From: Paractinoplanes atraurantiacus | GTDB lineage: Bacteria; Actinomycetota; Actinomycetes; Mycobacteriales; Micromonosporaceae | Length of the DNA stretch: 64,000 nucleotides | Direction of reading: 5' to 3' | Assembly: GCF_900215205.1 (NCBI RefSeq) | Contig: NZ_OBDY01000025.1 | Coordinates: 93,786 to 157,785, forward strand | Part shown: one piece after another, positions 19,978-28,070 of the stretch | Position numbering within the stretch: the first letter of the stretch is position 1 | How the letters are laid out: every line of letters starts with the position of its first letter | Position numbers and translations under genes: made by a program | Notes under the pieces: model-generated | Databases searched by the model: none | The model's input: only the letters and a program-made list of their open reading frames with translations | What the model was told of the DNA's origin: nothing

Positions 19978-22047
19978 TCAGAGGCCTTCGGCCACCGCGG
20001 CGGCGATCTTCAGCCAAGCGTCTCGGGTGTTGCCGGAGAGCTGGCCGTAGCGGAGCGGCTCGCCCGAGTCGATCAGCTTCTCGTAGGGGGCCAGCAGGAC
20101 CGCGCGGGTGCGGGCGGCGAAGTGGCGCTGGATCGCCGGCAGATCGATGTCCTTGCGGGTGGGCGGCATCGACACGACGCTGATGGCCTGGCGGACCAGG
20201 CGCTGGCGGCCGCTCTGCTCCAGATGGTCGAGCATGCGGGCGGCGGTCTCGGCCGAGTCGTTACGGGCCGACATGGTGATCACCAGCTGGTCGGTCGCGT
20301 CCATCGCGGCCTGCCAGTTCTGCGCGCGGACGTTGTTCCCGGTGTCCACAAAGATCAGTTTGTAGAACCGGCTCACGATCTCGCGGATCTCGGCGAAGGC
20401 GTCCGCGGTGAGCATCTCGCCGGCGGTGGCCGACTCGTCCGAGGCGAGCACGTCGAACATGCCCTCGCCCTGAGCCCTGACATATTGCGACAGGTCGCCC
20501 ACGCGGCCGTGCGCGCCGCGGAACAGATGCAGGTCGCGCATCATGTCGCGGACCGTACGGGCGTGGAAGTCCTGCTGGGCCCGCATGCCCAGGGTGCCCT
20601 GGGTCTCGTTGTTGTCCCAGGCCAGCACGTACCCGCCGCGCTTCTGACCGAAGGTCATGGCCAGAAGCAGCACGGCGACCGTCTTGCCGGCCCCACCCTT
20701 GGGGTTGACCACGGTGACCTGGCGCAGCCCACCGAAGTTGCGGCGGACCATCTCGACGTCCTGCTTGCGTTCCACCTCGCGCCGACCCGGCGAGAGCTTG
20801 GCCAGCCCGCCGGTGATGTTGTTGACGGCGCCGCGCACGCCCACCTTGGCGATCGGCTCGGGCGGCTTGGCCAGCCGGCGCCGGGCGAACTCCTCAGCGG
20901 TCGGCGTGCCGTCCGACACCCACGGCAGATCCTGGAACGGATCGGCCGGCGCCTGGCTGGGCGCCTGCGGGTGCGGCGCCTGCGGATGAGTCTGCACCGG
21001 CGGCTGCGGATGCGGCTGCGGCACTCCAGGATGCGGCTGGTACATCGGCGGATGCGGCTGCTGCGGGAACGCCCGCGGATCAACACTGGGCGGATAGGGC
21101 CCAGGAGGCGCCGCCGCCTGCGCCCGGTAGTCATGCGCCGCCCGAGAGTCCTGCGCCGGCGCGGCATCGCCTGGCCCGGGCAGCGGGGTGGCGGTGCCGT
21201 GTGGTCCGGGCGGCGGGGCGGTGGTGCCGTGTGGCCCGGGCGGCGACGCGGCGGCGCCGTGTGGCCCGGGCGGCGGGGTTGCAACGCCGTGCGGCCCGGG
21301 CGGTGAGGAGGTGGCGCGGTGCGGGCCAGGCGCACCCGGCAGTTCGGAGGCGGCGCCGTGCGGGCCAGGCGCACCCGGCAGTGGGGTGGCGGCGCCGTGC
21401 GGGCCGGGCGATGAGGTGGCGGCGTCGTGCGGGCCGGGAGGCACGGACGCCGACCCCATCACGGGCGGTGCCGGGTCGGCGGGCGGCGTGGACCGCTGCG
21501 GAGGCTGAGACCAGGGCGAATCCGGCGAAGTGTGCACACCGGACTCTTCCTCGTCGAGCTCGCCGTCATCGGAGATGTGCGCCGACGAGCTTGGCGGAGG
21601 GGTGGGCGCCGAAGAAGACGCAGCCGAGGAATCCGGCCACGGCGTGGGCATTGAGGAAGAAGGCGCGGCCGAGGGGTCCGGCCAGGGCGCGGGGGCCGGT
21701 GAAGAGGGCGGATGGGCCGGCGACGCGGGTGGCTCTGTCTCGGGCCAGGCTCGGGTGGGCTGTGGTTGCACTGGGATGGCGCCGTTCGGGCGCTGGACCG
21801 GGACCGGCGCCTGCCCGTGTTGTGCAGCCGGCGGCGGCACCGGGATGGCCGGGGGCGGTGGGACCGGCACCCGGTCGCCGGGGCGGTAGACGCCGGTGGG
21901 TGGCACGGGCACCGGTGGCGGTGTGTCGTGGGGGACCGGGCGGCCGTGCACCGGGGCCGCCAGTTCCTCCGCCTCCCACAGCGGCTCGACGTCCCTGTCC
22001 GGGGGTGCGTAGACGCGGTCAGCGCCTTCGTCCTCCACCGATGCCAC
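19978..22047 (-). CDS. MinD/ParA-like ATPase with long proline-rich N-terminal region
   Basis: 689 residues from GTG 22047 (AGGGGAGGG upstream). Residues 1-~400 are proline-rich low complexity, including many G-P-H-G-A-A/T-type repeats. The C-terminal ~290 residues are a deviant-Walker P-loop ATPase: V-N-P-K-G-G-A-G-K-T, then L-A-W-D-N-N-E-T-Q-G-T-L and a F-V-D-T-G-N-N switch. The layout resembles mycobacterial EspI (ESX-associated) and related actinobacterial MinD-like proteins. No type VII secretion genes are adjacent, so its role is open. An upstream in-frame ATG (22077) lacks a ribosome site. Confidence 0.85.
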   Translation of the reverse strand: MASVEDEGADRVYAPPDRDVEPLWEAEELAAPVHGRPVPHDTPPPVPVPPTGVYRPGDRVPVPPPPAIPVPPPAAQHGQAPVPVQRPNGAIPVQPQPTRAWPETEPPASPAHPPSSPAPAPWPDPSAAPSSSMPTPWPDSSAASSSAPTPPPSSSAHISDDGELDEEESGVHTSPDSPWSQPPQRSTPPADPAPPVMGSASVPPGPHDAATSSPGPHGAATPLPGAPGPHGAASELPGAPGPHRATSSPPGPHGVATPPPGPHGAAASPPGPHGTTAPPPGPHGTATPLPGPGDAAPAQDSRAAHDYRAQAAAPPGPYPPSVDPRAFPQQPHPPMYQPHPGVPQPHPQPPVQTHPQAPHPQAPSQAPADPFQDLPWVSDGTPTAEEFARRRLAKPPEPIAKVGVRGAVNNITGGLAKLSPGRREVERKQDVEMVRRNFGGLRQVTVVNPKGGAGKTVAVLLLAMTFGQKRGGYVLAWDNNETQGTLGMRAQQDFHARTVRDMMRDLHLFRGAHGRVGDLSQYVRAQGEGMFDVLASDESATAGEMLTADAFAEIREIVSRFYKLIFVDTGNNVRAQNWQAAMDATDQLVITMSARNDSAETAARMLDHLEQSGRQRLVRQAISVVSMPPTRKDIDLPAIQRHFAARTRAVLLAPYEKLIDSGEPLRYGQLSGNTRDAWLKIAAAVAEGL

Positions 22048-22097
22048 GGATGCAACCCTCCCCGGTTGGTCCCACATTTTCAGCCTCGCACAGACGG

Positions 22098-23066
22098 TCA
22101 GCCCGCGTACACCGCCCAGGCCCCGGCCTCTGTCCACCAGGAACGCTTGCGGTTCATCGACCCCGCCACCCCGTCGTCGAGGAACTGGAGCTCGCCGTCG
22201 CGGGGCAGCACCGAGACCGCGCGGCCGCGGGCCCGCCGGACCTCGATGCGGATCTTCGTGCCCTTGAAGCGCTTCTTGACGACCATGGGGACGGCCACCG
22301 CGACCTCGACCGTGCCGTCCTCGGCGTTGCCCTCGGCCAGCAGCCGCAGGCCGTCGAACTCGGCGTAGCCCGCGCCGTTGCCGATCGCGCAGGCCAGGAT
22401 GGGGTCGTCACCGCCGGAGAGGACCGCGTCGTCGACCTCGACGCGGCCGCGCCACGGGAGCGCCCGGCCGTCGTCGTCGACGCCGCCCACCAGGGCACCG
22501 TCCACCGTGACCGAGCCACCATCGTTGCGCAGCAGGTCAAGCCGGCGGGTCCGGCCGGACAGGACCGCCTCGGCCACCGCCGACGGCACCCGGGGCAGGC
22601 CCAGCTGCGCCGCGAGGTCGGTGGTGTTGGCGACGTCCAGCGGCAGGATCGCGATGGGCGGCAGGTCCGGCACCGTGCGGTCGGCGGCCAGGTCGGCCGG
22701 TCGTTTGCTCGGCGGCGGGGCGTACCGGCGTACCAACCGGCGGACGACGGCCCGCAACTGGCCGTCGGTGGCCGAAGCCACCACCAGGCGGACCCGGGAC
22801 TCCGAGGAGGGCCAGGTCAGGCCGTCGGCGCGGGTCGGGCCGTCGAGGCGCGCGATCACCTCGTCGATCTCGGCGTCGGAGTGTGCCGTGATCATCTCGA
22901 CCAGGGCGCCGCCGGCCTTCAGCGCGTCGGCGCACTCGCGCACCGGCACGCGCGGGGTGTCGCACGCTTCCTTTTCCAAGACGCCGCAACCGCCGCAGGA
23001 AGACCCGCAGGCGCCCGCGTCGGAAGGGGAGCCCTCGGACAGGCTGAGCAGGATGACGTCGTACAT
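22098..23066 (-). CDS. Divergent diacylglycerol-kinase-like protein with N-terminal cysteine cluster
   Basis: 322 residues from ATG 23066, 1 bp after the purA stop. The segment I-L-P-L-D-V-A-N-T-T-D-L-A-A-Q-L-G-L-P and the following L-S-G-R-T-R-R-L-D-L-L-R resemble the PLGTANDFARxLGLP ... GRxRxxDLG part of DAGK_cat, and the C-terminal half looks like its beta-sandwich. The nucleotide GGDGT motif is not recognisable. The N-terminus has Cys20, 24, 27 and 35 (CxxxCxxCx7C), not part of standard lipid kinases. Probably co-transcribed with purA. Confidence 0.6.
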   Translation of the reverse strand: MYDVILLSLSEGSPSDAGACGSSCGGCGVLEKEACDTPRVPVRECADALKAGGALVEMITAHSDAEIDEVIARLDGPTRADGLTWPSSESRVRLVVASATDGQLRAVVRRLVRRYAPPPSKRPADLAADRTVPDLPPIAILPLDVANTTDLAAQLGLPRVPSAVAEAVLSGRTRRLDLLRNDGGSVTVDGALVGGVDDDGRALPWRGRVEVDDAVLSGGDDPILACAIGNGAGYAEFDGLRLLAEGNAEDGTVEVAVAVPMVVKKRFKGTKIRIEVRRARGRAVSVLPRDGELQFLDDGVAGSMNRKRSWWTEAGAWAVYAG

Positions 23067-23067
23067 C

Positions 23068-24360
23068 TCAAGCCTCGCTCAGCACCGAGTGACGCTCGAT
23101 GACCTCTTCGCGGCCCGGGCCGACGCCGACCACCGAGATGCGGGCGCGGACGCGCTCCTCGACGAACTCGACGAAGCGCTGCGCGTCCTTGGGCAGGTCG
23201 GCGAAGGTGCGGCAGCCGGAGATGTCCTGTTTCCAGCCGGGCAGCGTCTCGTAGATCGGGACCGCGTGGTGGAAGTCGGACTGGCTGATCGGCATCTCGT
23301 CGTGGCGGACGCCGTTGACCTCGTACGCCACGCAGACCGGAATCTCGTCCAGGTCGTCGTAATTGTCCAACTTGGTCAGGACGAAGTCGGTGACCCCGTT
23401 GATCCGCTGCGCGTAGCGGGCCATGACCAGGTCGAGCCAGCCGATGCGGCGCGGGCGGCCGGTGGTCGTGCCGTACTCGTGGCCGACCTCGCGCAGGTGG
23501 TCGCCGAACTTGTCGTGCAGCTCGGTCGGGAACGGGCCCTCGCCGACGCGCGAGGTGAACGCCTTGAGCACGGCCACCACCCGGTCGATGCGGGTCGGCG
23601 GAATGCCGGAGCCGGTGCAGGCGCCGCCGGCCGTCGCGTTCGAGCTGGTCACGAACGGGTAGGTGCCGTGGTCGACGTCGAGCAGGGTGGCCTGGCCGGC
23701 CTCGCACAGCACGACCTTGCCCTCGTCGAGCGCCTCGGAGAGCTCGAGAGCGGTGTCACCCACGTACGGCCGGAGACGGTCGACGTAGGACAGCAGCTCC
23801 TTGACCACGTCGTCCGGCTTGACCGCCTGACGGTTGTAGATCTTGCTGAGCACCTGGTTTTTAAAGGAGAGCGCGGCCTCGACCTTCTGCCGCAGGATCG
23901 ACTCGTCGAACAGGTCCTGCACGCGGACGCCGACGCGGTTCATCTTGTCGGCGTAGGTCGGGCCGATGCCGCGGCCGGTCGTGCCGATGCGGCGCGAGCC
24001 CAGGAAGCGCTCGGCGACCTTGTCCATCGAGCGGTTGTACGACGGGATGACGTGCGCGTTCGCGCTGATGCGCAGCCGCGACGTGTCGACGCCGCGCGCC
24101 TCGAGACCGTCGATCTCCTGGAAGAGGACGGCCAGGTCGACCACGACACCGTTGCCGATCACCGGGATGACGCCCGGGGTCAGGATGCCGCTCGGCAGCA
24201 GGTGAAGGGCGTATTTCTCACCCTCGATCACCACGGTGTGGCCGGCGTTGTTGCCGCCGTTGAACTTCACCACGTAGTCGAGCCGGTCGCCCAGCAGGTC
24301 AGTGGCCTTGCCCTTGCCCTCGTCGCCCCATTGGGCTCCGACCAACACGATCACCGGCAC
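23068..24360 (-). CDS. purA: Adenylosuccinate synthetase
   Basis: 430 residues from GTG 24360. Opening V-G-A-Q-W-G-D-E-G-K-G-K (GTP P-loop), G-G-N-N-A-G-H-T-V, the T-G-R-G-I-G-P-T-Y signature and V-T-S-S-N-A-T-A-G-G-A make this unambiguous. Converts IMP, aspartate and GTP to adenylosuccinate, the first committed step to AMP. Diverges from purD with 119 bp between starts. Confidence 0.98.
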   Translation of the reverse strand: MPVIVLVGAQWGDEGKGKATDLLGDRLDYVVKFNGGNNAGHTVVIEGEKYALHLLPSGILTPGVIPVIGNGVVVDLAVLFQEIDGLEARGVDTSRLRISANAHVIPSYNRSMDKVAERFLGSRRIGTTGRGIGPTYADKMNRVGVRVQDLFDESILRQKVEAALSFKNQVLSKIYNRQAVKPDDVVKELLSYVDRLRPYVGDTALELSEALDEGKVVLCEAGQATLLDVDHGTYPFVTSSNATAGGACTGSGIPPTRIDRVVAVLKAFTSRVGEGPFPTELHDKFGDHLREVGHEYGTTTGRPRRIGWLDLVMARYAQRINGVTDFVLTKLDNYDDLDEIPVCVAYEVNGVRHDEMPISQSDFHHAVPIYETLPGWKQDISGCRTFADLPKDAQRFVEFVEERVRARISVVGVGPGREEVIERHSVLSEA

Positions 24361-24465
24361 TTGCGTGACGCCTTCCGTAGAACAGGTCGTACCTGGCAGA
24401 GGTCCGGGTACTGCCGAAGTTTACGCGACAGCCCCGCTGTGCGACGTGGGGAAGGAGAGCGCCGG

Positions 24466-24471
24466 TAGGAT
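24466..24471 (+). promoter_or_regulatory. -10 element for purD
   Basis: TAGGAT lies 8 nt before the purD GTG, compatible with leaderless transcription; no clear -35. GAAGGAG further upstream is too far to serve as ribosome site. Confidence 0.45.
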
Positions 24472-24479
24472 CGGCGCCC

Positions 24480-25715
24480 GTGCGCGTACTTCTGATCGGC
24501 TCCGGCGGCCGCGAACATGCCCTCGCCCTCGGCCTCGCCGCCGACCCGTCCGTCGACTTCCTGGCCGCGGCCCCCGGCAACCCGGGCATCGCCCAGGTCG
24601 CTGAGCTGCATGAGGTCAAGGCGACCGATCCGGCCGCGGTGGCCGCCCTCGCGGTCGAGCTGGCCGCCGATCTGGTGGTGGTCGGTCCCGAGGCGCCGCT
24701 GGTGGCCGGGGTGGCCGACGCGGTCCGCGCCAAGGGCATCGCCTGCTTCGGCCCGAGCGCGGCCGCCGCGCAGCTCGAGGGCTCCAAGGCCTTCGCCAAG
24801 GACGTCATGGCCGCGGCCGGCGTTCCCACCGCGGGGTCGTACGCCTGCACGACCGCCGACGAGGTGGCGCGGGCGCTCGACGAGCTCGGTTCGCCGTACG
24901 TCGTCAAGAACGACGGTCTCGCCGCCGGCAAGGGCGTCGTGGTGACCGAGGACCGCGAGGTCGCCGAGCGGCACGCGGCCGACTGCGGCACGGTCGTGAT
25001 CGAGCAGTACCTGTCCGGGCCCGAGGTCTCGCTCTTCGTGGTCACGGACGGCACCGCCGCCGTGCCGCTGATGCCGGCTCAGGACTTCAAGCGGCTCGCC
25101 GACGGCGACGAAGGACCCAACACCGGGGGCATGGGCGCGTACGCCCCGCTGGACTGGGCGCCGGACGATCTCGTGGACCGGGTGTTGCGGGAGACGGTCG
25201 AGCCGACGCTGGCCGAGATGCGCCGCCGCGGCACGCCGTTCGCCGGTCTGCTCTACGTCGGACTCGCGCTCACGCCCGACGGCCCCAAGGTGATCGAGTT
25301 CAACGCGCGCTTCGGCGACCCGGAGACCCAGGTCGTGCTCGCGCTGCTGGAGACGCCGCTGGGTGGGCTGCTCAACGCGGCCGCCACCGGCACGCTGGCC
25401 GAGCTGCCGCCGCTGCGCTGGCGCGAGGGCGCCGCGATCACGGTCGTGGTGGCCAGCAAGAACTACCCGGCCACGCCGCGCACGGGCGACGTCATCGAGG
25501 GCGCCGAGGTGCCCGGGGTGATCCACGCCGGGACGGCCCGCCGGGACGACGGCGCGCTGATCTCGGCCGGGGGCCGGGTGCTGAGCGTGACCGCTGTCGG
25601 CGGCGACCTCAGGGAGGCCCGCGACGCGGCGTACGCGCTCGTCGACGGGATTCGCCTGGACGGCGCCCAGTACCGGACCGATATCGCACTGGGCGCCGTC
25701 GAGAAGCGTATTTAA
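24480..25715 (+). CDS. purD: Phosphoribosylamine-glycine ligase
   Basis: 411 residues from GTG 24480. ATP-grasp enzyme with N-terminal V-L-L-I-G-S-G-G-R-E-H-A, K-N-D-G-L-A-A-G-K-G-V and the signature F-N-A-R-F-G-D-P-E-T-Q-V. Catalyses the second step of de novo purine synthesis. Convergent with the SCP2 gene: the stop codons share the palindrome TTAA. Confidence 0.98.
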   Translation: MRVLLIGSGGREHALALGLAADPSVDFLAAAPGNPGIAQVAELHEVKATDPAAVAALAVELAADLVVVGPEAPLVAGVADAVRAKGIACFGPSAAAAQLEGSKAFAKDVMAAAGVPTAGSYACTTADEVARALDELGSPYVVKNDGLAAGKGVVVTEDREVAERHAADCGTVVIEQYLSGPEVSLFVVTDGTAAVPLMPAQDFKRLADGDEGPNTGGMGAYAPLDWAPDDLVDRVLRETVEPTLAEMRRRGTPFAGLLYVGLALTPDGPKVIEFNARFGDPETQVVLALLETPLGGLLNAAATGTLAELPPLRWREGAAITVVVASKNYPATPRTGDVIEGAEVPGVIHAGTARRDDGALISAGGRVLSVTAVGGDLREARDAAYALVDGIRLDGAQYRTDIALGAVEKRI

Positions 25716-26164
25716 GCCTTCGGGATGTCGAAGAGCTTGGCCACGTTGGCGGCCAGGCCCAGGTCGCCCTTGGCCTTCACCTTGCCGGTCATGAAGAGCA
25801 TCATCGGGTTGCCGTCGCCCGAGACGACCTTGAGGAACGTGACGGCGTCCATGGTCATCGTCAGCTTCGGGTCGCGGGCCGGCTGGTTGGTGACCGTGCA
25901 GGCGCCGTTCTCGATCACCGTCTCGTAGGTGTCGCTCGCGCCGCCGGCGCCGCCCGTGATGACCCAGTGGATCACGGCGGTGGTGCTGCCGGCCTTTTCC
26001 GGGCGGAACAGCGTGGGCATCCGGTTGAAGACCTCGTCGAGGATCTTGGTGCGGTTCTCGCCCGCCATGACCTCAGCGATTTTGGAGTCCGGCGTCGACT
26101 TGACGAGCTGAGCGAACTCCTTCGGGCCGATCGAGGCGAGCGACTCGGGGTTGAAATCAGTCAT
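25712..26164 (-). CDS. SCP2 sterol-transfer-family protein
   Basis: 150 residues from ATG 26164. The C-terminal ~100 residues carry the SCP2 pattern: D-P-K-L-T-M-T-M-D-A-V-T-F, V-V-S-G-D-G-N-P-M-M-L-F-M-T-G-K-V-K-A-K-G-D-L and L-F-D-I-P. The fold binds lipids or other hydrophobic ligands in the cytosol. An extra 50-residue N-terminus is helical. The promoter region contains a TetR-like palindrome at 26195, which fits lipid-linked regulation. Confidence 0.88.
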   Translation of the reverse strand: MTDFNPESLASIGPKEFAQLVKSTPDSKIAEVMAGENRTKILDEVFNRMPTLFRPEKAGSTTAVIHWVITGGAGGASDTYETVIENGACTVTNQPARDPKLTMTMDAVTFLKVVSGDGNPMMLFMTGKVKAKGDLGLAANVAKLFDIPKA

Positions 26165-26194
26165 CGGTGGACCTTTCGGGATGAGCGGACTACC

Positions 26195-26206
26195 TACTCG
26201 TCAGTA
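26195..26206. promoter_or_regulatory. TACT-N4-AGTA palindrome upstream of the SCP2 gene
   Basis: TACTCGTCAGTA lies 31 bp upstream of the SCP2 start. Short palindromes of this type are common TetR operators near lipid-metabolism genes in actinobacteria. The regulator is unknown. Confidence 0.4.
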
Positions 26207-26244
26207 ACACTAGCGACCTTGCCGCTTCTCCGTGCAGTGTGCCA

Positions 26245-26308
26245 CTCCCAAAGAACCATTGGACAGTCGGCGTGCCGTTCTCTAAACTCCCCAACATGTC
26301 TTTGGGAG
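26245..26308. promoter_or_regulatory. Perfect 10-bp inverted repeat flanking the promoter
   Basis: CTCCCAAAGA at 26245-26254 and its exact complement TCTTTGGGAG at 26299-26308 are separated by 44 bp that contain the whole promoter and the start codon. Candidate half-sites or looped operator for the winged-helix regulator encoded here. Confidence 0.5.
26259..26288 (+). promoter_or_regulatory. Promoter of the regulator-efflux pair
   Basis: TTGGAC (26259-26264), an 18-bp spacer, and TAAACT (26283-26288) 7 nt before the ATG at 26296: a vegetative-type promoter giving a leaderless mRNA. Confidence 0.65.
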
Positions 26309-26817
26309 ATGAGCCGGGGCGAGCGTCGCTGAGGGCGACCGCTCATCCCGTACGGCTGCAGATCATGTCCCTGCTCACCAGTGCCCCGATGACCGCGGCC
26401 GAGGTGGCACGGGAGCTGGGCCTGACCCACGCCAACGCCAGCTATCACCTGCGCAACCTGCTCGCCGGCGGCCTCATCGTCCAGGCGGGCGAGGAGAAGA
26501 TCCGCGGCGGCGTGGCCAAGCGGTACCGCTACGACACCAAGCGCGACCACGCGCCGGAGGAGCCGGAGCAGCGGCGCGCGCTGTTCGCGGCCCTCGGCAG
26601 CGAGCTGATCCGCCGCACCGCGTCCGGCCGGTTCGGTGAGAAGAGGAACGGCCTTCTCGGTGACGGCGAGTTCTGGATCGAGCCCGAGACCTGGATCGAG
26701 CTGCGATCGAAGTTCGTCGAGCTGGTCGACGAGCTGCATAATGCCGCGCGCCCGCCGCGAACCCCTGGCACTATCCGCACGAGCACGACCGTCGCGATGT
26801 TCGAGATGGAGTCCTGA
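26296..26817 (+). CDS. ArsR-like winged-helix transcriptional regulator
   Basis: 173 residues from ATG 26296. N-terminal winged helix: R-A-T-A-H-P-V-R-L-Q-I-M-S-L-L, then T-A-A-E-V-A-R-E-L-G-L-T-H-A-N-A-S-Y-H-L as helix-turn-helix. The C-terminal ~90 residues are a ligand/dimer domain typical of the HTH_20/ArsR group that controls neighbouring efflux pumps. Its stop overlaps the MFS start (TGATG), so the two form an operon. No CxC metal motif. An upstream in-frame ATG (26239) lies before the promoter. Confidence 0.88.
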   Translation: MSLGDEPGRASLRATAHPVRLQIMSLLTSAPMTAAEVARELGLTHANASYHLRNLLAGGLIVQAGEEKIRGGVAKRYRYDTKRDHAPEEPEQRRALFAALGSELIRRTASGRFGEKRNGLLGDGEFWIEPETWIELRSKFVELVDELHNAARPPRTPGTIRTSTTVAMFEMES

Positions 26818-28070
26818 TGGGTGCCCTCGCGCCACTGAGACACGGCCCGTTCCGCCTGCTCATCGCCGGGCGGACGATCAACGCCCTGGGCAACTCGTTC
26901 GCGACGCTCGCGCTCGCGTTCGCCGTCCTCGACCTCACCGGCTCGACCAGCGACCTCGGCCTCGTGGTCGGCATCCGTACCCTGGTCAACGTCATCTTCC
27001 TGCTCTTCGGTGGCGTGCTCGCCGACCGCATGCCCAAACAGGTGCTGATGGTCGGCTCCAGCCTGGCCGCCGCCCTCTCTCAGGGCATCGTGGCCTTCCT
27101 CGTGCTCAACGACATGGCGACCGTCCCGCTGCTGATCGTGCTCGGCGCCTTCAACGGCATGGTGGGTGCGCTCGCGCTGCCGGCCAGCTCGTCGATCCTG
27201 CCGCAGACCGTGCCGGCCGACATCCGTCAGCAGGCCAACGCCATCAACCGGCTGACCCTCAACTCGGCCGTCATCCTCGGCGCACCGCTGGCCGGCGTGG
27301 TCGTCGCCGCCACCAACCCCGGGTGGGGCATCGCCATCGACGCCGTCACCTTCTTCCTCGCCGGGCTGGTCTTCATGGCCCTGCGCACCCTGCCGGCGCC
27401 GGAGAAGCCCAAGGACGCGGAGCGGCCCCACATCTTCGCCGACCTGCGGACCGGGTGGACCGAGTTCTGGTCGCGCACCTGGCTGTGGGTCGTGGTGGCC
27501 GCCTTCTCGGTGATCAACGCCTGCTGGGCCGGTGGCCTCTACGTGCTCGGGCCCGCCGTCGCCGACGAAACCTTCGGCCGCCGGGCCTGGGGTTTCGTGC
27601 TCGCCGCGCAGACCGGCGGCATGATCATCGGCGCTCTGATCGCGATGCGGCTGCGGGTGCGCCGCCTGCTCCTGCTCGGCGCCGCCAGCACGTTCGGCAT
27701 GGCCCTGCCGCTGCTGCTGCTCGGCCTCTACCCCCAGGTTGTCGTGCTTGTCGTGGGCGCGATCCTGGCCGGCGGGCTGCTCGAGCAGTTCGGCGTGGCC
27801 TGGGAGACGACCATGCAGGAGCATGTGCCGGCCGACAAGCTGGCGCGCGTGTACTCGTACGACATGGTCGGGTCCTTCGTGGCCATCCCGATCGGCGAGC
27901 TGCTGGTCGGGCCCATCTCCCACGTCGTCGGTGTGGAGGCGACCCTGGTCGGCGCCGGCGTGCTCGTCGTGCTGGCCGTCATCGGGATGCTGGCCAGCCG
28001 GGACGTCCGCACGCTGCGTCATGAGCTGCCGGACCGTGATCCCGGGCCCGTGAAAGAATCGGTCGCGTGA
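26817..28070 (+). CDS. MFS efflux transporter (EntS/drug-exporter type)
   Basis: 417 residues, about 12 membrane helices. The opening L-R-H-G-P-F-R-L-L-I-A-G-R-T-I-N-A-L-G, the loop G-G-V-L-A-D-R-M-P-K, and I-L-P-Q-T-V-P-A-D-I-R-Q-Q-A-N-A place it in the MFS subgroup of macrolide/enterobactin exporters. Coupled to the upstream regulator, and its TGA overlaps the purB GTG (GTGA), so purB is read from the same mRNA at least in part. Substrate unknown. Confidence 0.88.
   Translation: MGALAPLRHGPFRLLIAGRTINALGNSFATLALAFAVLDLTGSTSDLGLVVGIRTLVNVIFLLFGGVLADRMPKQVLMVGSSLAAALSQGIVAFLVLNDMATVPLLIVLGAFNGMVGALALPASSSILPQTVPADIRQQANAINRLTLNSAVILGAPLAGVVVAATNPGWGIAIDAVTFFLAGLVFMALRTLPAPEKPKDAERPHIFADLRTGWTEFWSRTWLWVVVAAFSVINACWAGGLYVLGPAVADETFGRRAWGFVLAAQTGGMIIGALIAMRLRVRRLLLLGAASTFGMALPLLLLGLYPQVVVLVVGAILAGGLLEQFGVAWETTMQEHVPADKLARVYSYDMVGSFVAIPIGELLVGPISHVVGVEATLVGAGVLVVLAVIGMLASRDVRTLRHELPDRDPGPVKESVA

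Noticed and set aside
22378..24468. 696-codon open frame antisense to purA and the lipid-kinase-like gene
   Set aside because: Sense strand has strong family matches; antisense product has none.
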